From positions 124,001 to 188,000 of the forward strand of contig OZ243937.1 of assembly GCA_965214085.1 (NCBI GenBank): DNA of 64,000 bases, given 5' to 3'. This stretch comes from UBA6055 sp965214085. Its GTDB lineage: Bacteria > Chloroflexota > Anaerolineae > Aggregatilineales > Phototrophicaceae. The translations under genes were made by a program, and so were the position numbers. Shown piece by piece: positions 61,300 to 64,000 of the stretch (position 1 is its first letter; each line of letters begins with the position of its first letter). The notes under the pieces were generated by a model that was given only the letters and a program-made list of their open reading frames with translations, was not told the DNA's origin and did not search any database.

Positions 61300-61335
61300 C
61301 TGCGCCTAATCGAATGAAATTAAGGACACGCGACA

Positions 61336-62502
61336 ATGGCGGACTATAACCCCCAACCGGAACATAAATTCACCTTCGGCTTGTGGACGGTCGGCAATAT
61401 CGGCCGCGACCCCTTCGGCGAGCCCACCCGCGCCCCCATCTCGCCGGTCGAGATCGTACACATGCTGGCGGAAGTCGGCGCTTGGGGCGTCAACCTGCAC
61501 GACAACGACCTGGTGCCCATCGACGCGTCGCCTGCCGAGCGCGACCAGATCGTGGCTGAATTCAAGCGCGCCCTGGCGGAAACCGGCATCGTCTGCCCGA
61601 TGGCCACCACCAATCTCTTCACCGATCCGGCTTTCAAAGACGGCGCGTTCACCAGCAACGACCCGGCCGTGCGCGCTTATGCCCTGCAGAAAACGATGCG
61701 CTCGATGGACCTGGGCGCGGAGCTGGGGGCAGAAGTCTATGTCTTCTGGGGCGGGCGCGAAGGCGCAGAGAGCGACAGCGCCAAGAACCCGGCTGACGGC
61801 GTCAAGCGCATGCGTGATGCCATCAACTTCCTCTGCGAATATTCCAAAGACAATGACTACGGCTATCGTTTCGCGCTGGAGCCCAAGCCCAACGAACCCC
61901 GCAGCGATATCTACTTCCCCACCGTCGGCGCCATGCTGGGTTTCATCGCCACGCTGGACGACTCCGAAATGGTCGGCGTCAACCCGGAAGTGGCGCATGA
62001 ACACATGGCCGGCTTGAACTTCATGCACGCTGTGGCGCAAGCTTGGGATGCCGGCAAGCTCTTCCACATCGACCTCAACGACCAGATGTTTGGCCGCTAC
62101 GATCAAGACTTCCGCTTCGGCAGCATGATGATCAAGCAGAACTTCCACCTGGTGCGCTTCCTGGAAGATGTCGGCTATGACGGCAGCCGCCACTTTGACG
62201 CCCACGCCTACCGCACATCGCAGTACGAAGATGTCAAGGCTTTCGCCCGCGGCTGCATGCGCTCTTATCTGATATTCAAAGCAAAGGCGGCGCAATTCAA
62301 CGCGGACGGGGAGATTCAGGCGCTGCTGGCCGAGATCAATGCCGATGACGGCAGCTATGCCTTTCTGTCTGACGGTTACAGCAGCTCAGCCGCCGACCGG
62401 CTGAAAGCGACCGAATTCGACCGGGTTGCCATGGGCGCGCGCGACTTGCCCTATGAACGGCTGGATCAACTGACATTTGATATTCTGCTGGGTGTGCGCT
62501 AA
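61336..62502 (+). CDS. xylA: Xylose isomerase
   Basis: 388 residues, the shorter class I (actinobacterial-type) length. Catalytic His in GVNLHDNDLVP, metal and substrate ligands in VFWGGREGAES, ALEPKPNEPRSD, HIDLNDQMFGRYDQD and HFDAHAYRTSQYED. It isomerises D-xylose to D-xylulose (and glucose to fructose) with two divalent metals. AAGGA precedes the ATG and a good promoter lies at 61270-61299. It is followed by xylB, with a gap containing repeats. Confidence 0.96.
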   Translation: MADYNPQPEHKFTFGLWTVGNIGRDPFGEPTRAPISPVEIVHMLAEVGAWGVNLHDNDLVPIDASPAERDQIVAEFKRALAETGIVCPMATTNLFTDPAFKDGAFTSNDPAVRAYALQKTMRSMDLGAELGAEVYVFWGGREGAESDSAKNPADGVKRMRDAINFLCEYSKDNDYGYRFALEPKPNEPRSDIYFPTVGAMLGFIATLDDSEMVGVNPEVAHEHMAGLNFMHAVAQAWDAGKLFHIDLNDQMFGRYDQDFRFGSMMIKQNFHLVRFLEDVGYDGSRHFDAHAYRTSQYEDVKAFARGCMRSYLIFKAKAAQFNADGEIQALLAEINADDGSYAFLSDGYSSSAADRLKATEFDRVAMGARDLPYERLDQLTFDILLGVR

Positions 62503-62673
62503 AGATACCCCCACCCCGAGCCCTCCTGCCATCTCTAGCGCGCGCAGGCACAGCGCATCTGGCGGGCATCCCAAAATGAGGGAGGGGCTTAAATGCCTCA
62601 CATTTGCTCGACAAGCTCCCCTTCCCTCGCTCTGGGGGAAGGGGCCGGGGGATGGGGGCAGAAAGGAAATCTC
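62503..62673. repeat. Intergenic repeats between xylA and xylB
   Basis: CCCCACCCCGAGCCCTCCTG with GGCGGGCATCCCAAAATGAG, related to the lutC repeat units in opposite orientation, then CTCCCCTTCCCTCGCTCTGG to GGGCCGGGGGATGGGG (62611-62656). No gene. Confidence 0.65.
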
Positions 62674-64000
62674 ATGCCCTATTTGATGGGGCTGGACATC
62701 AGCACCACCGGCGCCAAAGCGCTGATCATTGACGAAACCGGCACGGTCGTCGCCGTCGCCAACAGTCCGCAGCCGATCAGCCAACCCCAGCCGCTCTGGA
62801 GCGAGCAGCACCCGGCTGACTGGTGGGGCGGCATCAGCGCCAGCATCCGTGGGGCGCTGGCCGATTCAGGGCTTAGCGGCGACGACATCAGCGCCATCGG
62901 CATGACCGGGCAGATGCACGGCTTGGTTCTGCTCGACGAGAAGGGCGCGGTGCTGCGTCCGGCGATACTCTGGAACGACCAGCGCACCCAAGCGCAGTGC
63001 GATGAAATGACCGCGCGAATCGGCGCCCGTCGGCTGATCGAGCTGACCGGCAATCCAGCCGTAACCGGCTTCACCGCGCCCAAGCTCCTCTGGGTGCGTG
63101 ACAACGAGCCCGAAGTCTATTCGCGTGTCAAACAGGTGCTGCTGCCCAAAGACTACATTCGCTACAAACTGACCGATGCTTACGCCACGGATCTGGCTGG
63201 GGCGGCCGGCACCTCGCTGCTGAATGTGGCCGAGCGCGCCTGGTCCGCGGAAGTGCTGGACGCGCTTGAGATCCCCGCAGAGTGGCTGCCGCCGGTGCAT
63301 GAAGGCACGCAGGTCACATCCACGATAAGCGCGGCCGGCGCTGCGGCGACTGGACTCAAAGCGGGTACGCCGGTGGTCGGCGGCGGCGGCGATCAAGCGG
63401 CGGGCGCGGTTGGCATGGGCTGCGTCTCGCCGGATAAAATCGGCGTCACAGTTGGCACCTCCGGCGTCGTCTTTGCGCCACTGAACCACTACGCCTATGA
63501 AGAAGAGGGCCGGTTGCACGCCTTCTGCCACGCTCTGCCGGACACCTGGCATTTCATGGGCGTCATGCTCAGCGCAGCCGGCAGCTTGCAGTGGTACAAA
63601 GATGCCTTCGCGCCGCAGCTCGCATTCGATGCCCTGCTGGCGGAAGCGGCGGCTGCCCCGGCTGGCAGCGATGGCTTGTTCTTCTTGCCCTATCTAACCG
63701 GCGAGCGTACGCCCCATCCCGATCCCTTGGCACGTGGCGCCTTCATCGGCATGACCAGTCGCCACAGCCGCGGCCACCTGACCCGCGCCGTGCTGGAAGG
63801 CGTGGCTTTTGGCTTGAAGGACTCCTTCACGCTAATCAATCAAGCGGGCTTGCCGGAGGAGTTTGAGGCGCGCATTAGCGGCGGCGGCGCCAAGAGCCCG
63901 GTCTGGCAGCAGATTATCGCTGATGTGCTGGCCGCGCCCTTGGTCAACATCAATACTACCGAAGGCGGCGCGTTCGGGGCGGCCATATTAGCGTCGGTGG
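62674..64000 (+). CDS. xylB: Xylulokinase, 3' end outside window
   Basis: At least 442 residues of the FGGY kinase fold. It starts YLMGLDISTTGAKALIIDET, with GIGMTGQMHG-type text (here AIGMTGQMHGLVLLDEKGAV), ILWNDQRTQAQC, and KLLWVRDNEPEVYSRVKQVL followed by the nucleotide-binding GGGGDQAAGAVGMGCVSPDK and VTVGTSGVVF. It phosphorylates D-xylulose to the 5-phosphate. AAAGGA lies before the ATG. The reading frame is open at the window end, before the last helices. Confidence 0.95.
   Translation, partial: MPYLMGLDISTTGAKALIIDETGTVVAVANSPQPISQPQPLWSEQHPADWWGGISASIRGALADSGLSGDDISAIGMTGQMHGLVLLDEKGAVLRPAILWNDQRTQAQCDEMTARIGARRLIELTGNPAVTGFTAPKLLWVRDNEPEVYSRVKQVLLPKDYIRYKLTDAYATDLAGAAGTSLLNVAERAWSAEVLDALEIPAEWLPPVHEGTQVTSTISAAGAAATGLKAGTPVVGGGGDQAAGAVGMGCVSPDKIGVTVGTSGVVFAPLNHYAYEEEGRLHAFCHALPDTWHFMGVMLSAAGSLQWYKDAFAPQLAFDALLAEAAAAPAGSDGLFFLPYLTGERTPHPDPLARGAFIGMTSRHSRGHLTRAVLEGVAFGLKDSFTLINQAGLPEEFEARISGGGAKSPVWQQIIADVLAAPLVNINTTEGGAFGAAILASV

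Noticed and set aside
1..64000. tRNA, rRNA or other standard RNA genes
   Set aside because: I looked for T-loop and anticodon-stem patterns and for rRNA segments by eye and saw none; a covariance search would be decisive.

Overview
The window looks like chromosome from a free-living or host-associated heterotroph, most likely Chloroflexota (Anaerolineae-like). This is an inference. It rests on the high-GC, CGC/GCC/GGC-rich codon use, a lipoprotein with a Ser/Thr/Pro linker after its lipobox, three carbohydrate ABC importers, many TTG/GTG starts, and dense families of short intergenic repeats. There are no rRNA, tRNA or ribosomal protein genes to confirm it. About 60 genes are supported, in short operons with frequent ATGA or TGATG overlaps. 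Both edges cut genes: an SDR oxidoreductase on the left and xylulokinase on the right.

Layout. 1-11300 is a sugar/sugar-acid region: SDR, FAH-family hydrolyase, M24 peptidase homologue and enolase-superfamily dehydratase, then a reverse-strand string of tiny membrane proteins, then an RbsABC-like importer (binding protein, a 704-residue permease, single-domain ATPase) and a two-domain lipoprotein broken by one in-frame TGA. 11359-13120 holds DinB and rarA. 13186-16337 is an A+T-richer type II restriction-modification island (methylase, PD-(D/E)XK nuclease, controller protein). 16338-21515 holds a sulfatase and a second importer with two permeases and a binding protein. 21724-22233 is an orphan vsr. 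22355-27410 holds an aminotransferase, two glycosyltransferases and menA. 27597-31395 is a peptide-salvage operon: enolase-superfamily dipeptide epimerase, two M55 D-aminopeptidases (one with an amber codon), and a P-loop protein. 31827-35422 holds an acetyl-esterase, an MBL hydrolase, an iodotyrosine-deiodinase homologue and an atypical SDR. 35625-37222 is a second restriction-modification system that resembles BstYI. 37288-42666 holds an amidohydrolase/DgaE-like/TIGR04076 operon, P5C dehydrogenase and a transglutaminase-like protein. 42831-45898 holds an M24 peptidase, a repeat-SH3b secreted protein and a HAD phosphatase. 45915-51204 is an amino-sugar locus (two SIS proteins, GH20, NagA). 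51227-57843 holds a hydroxyacid dehydrogenase, HNH, a third importer and a Gfo/Idh oxidoreductase. 58091-61212 is lutABC. 61336-64000 is xylAB.

How it fits together. The importers feed sugars, sugar acids and amino sugars into oxidation/dehydration, xylose isomerase/xylulokinase and amino-sugar pathways. The M55/epimerase and SIS/GH20/NagA loci together would salvage peptidoglycan or chitin fragments. Three A+T-rich patches (two restriction-modification systems and vsr) look recently acquired.

Repeats are the most unusual layer. Three copies of a ~150-bp element have imperfect terminal inverted repeats. Two copies of a ~250-280-bp element begin GGGCAATC. There are about ten small hairpins starting GTAGGGGC, and scattered CACAGAG-type repeats. 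In lutC a repeat has been absorbed into coding sequence, and the gene start has been tandemly triplicated with a 116-bp period. Every importer has a hairpin directly after its binding-protein gene.
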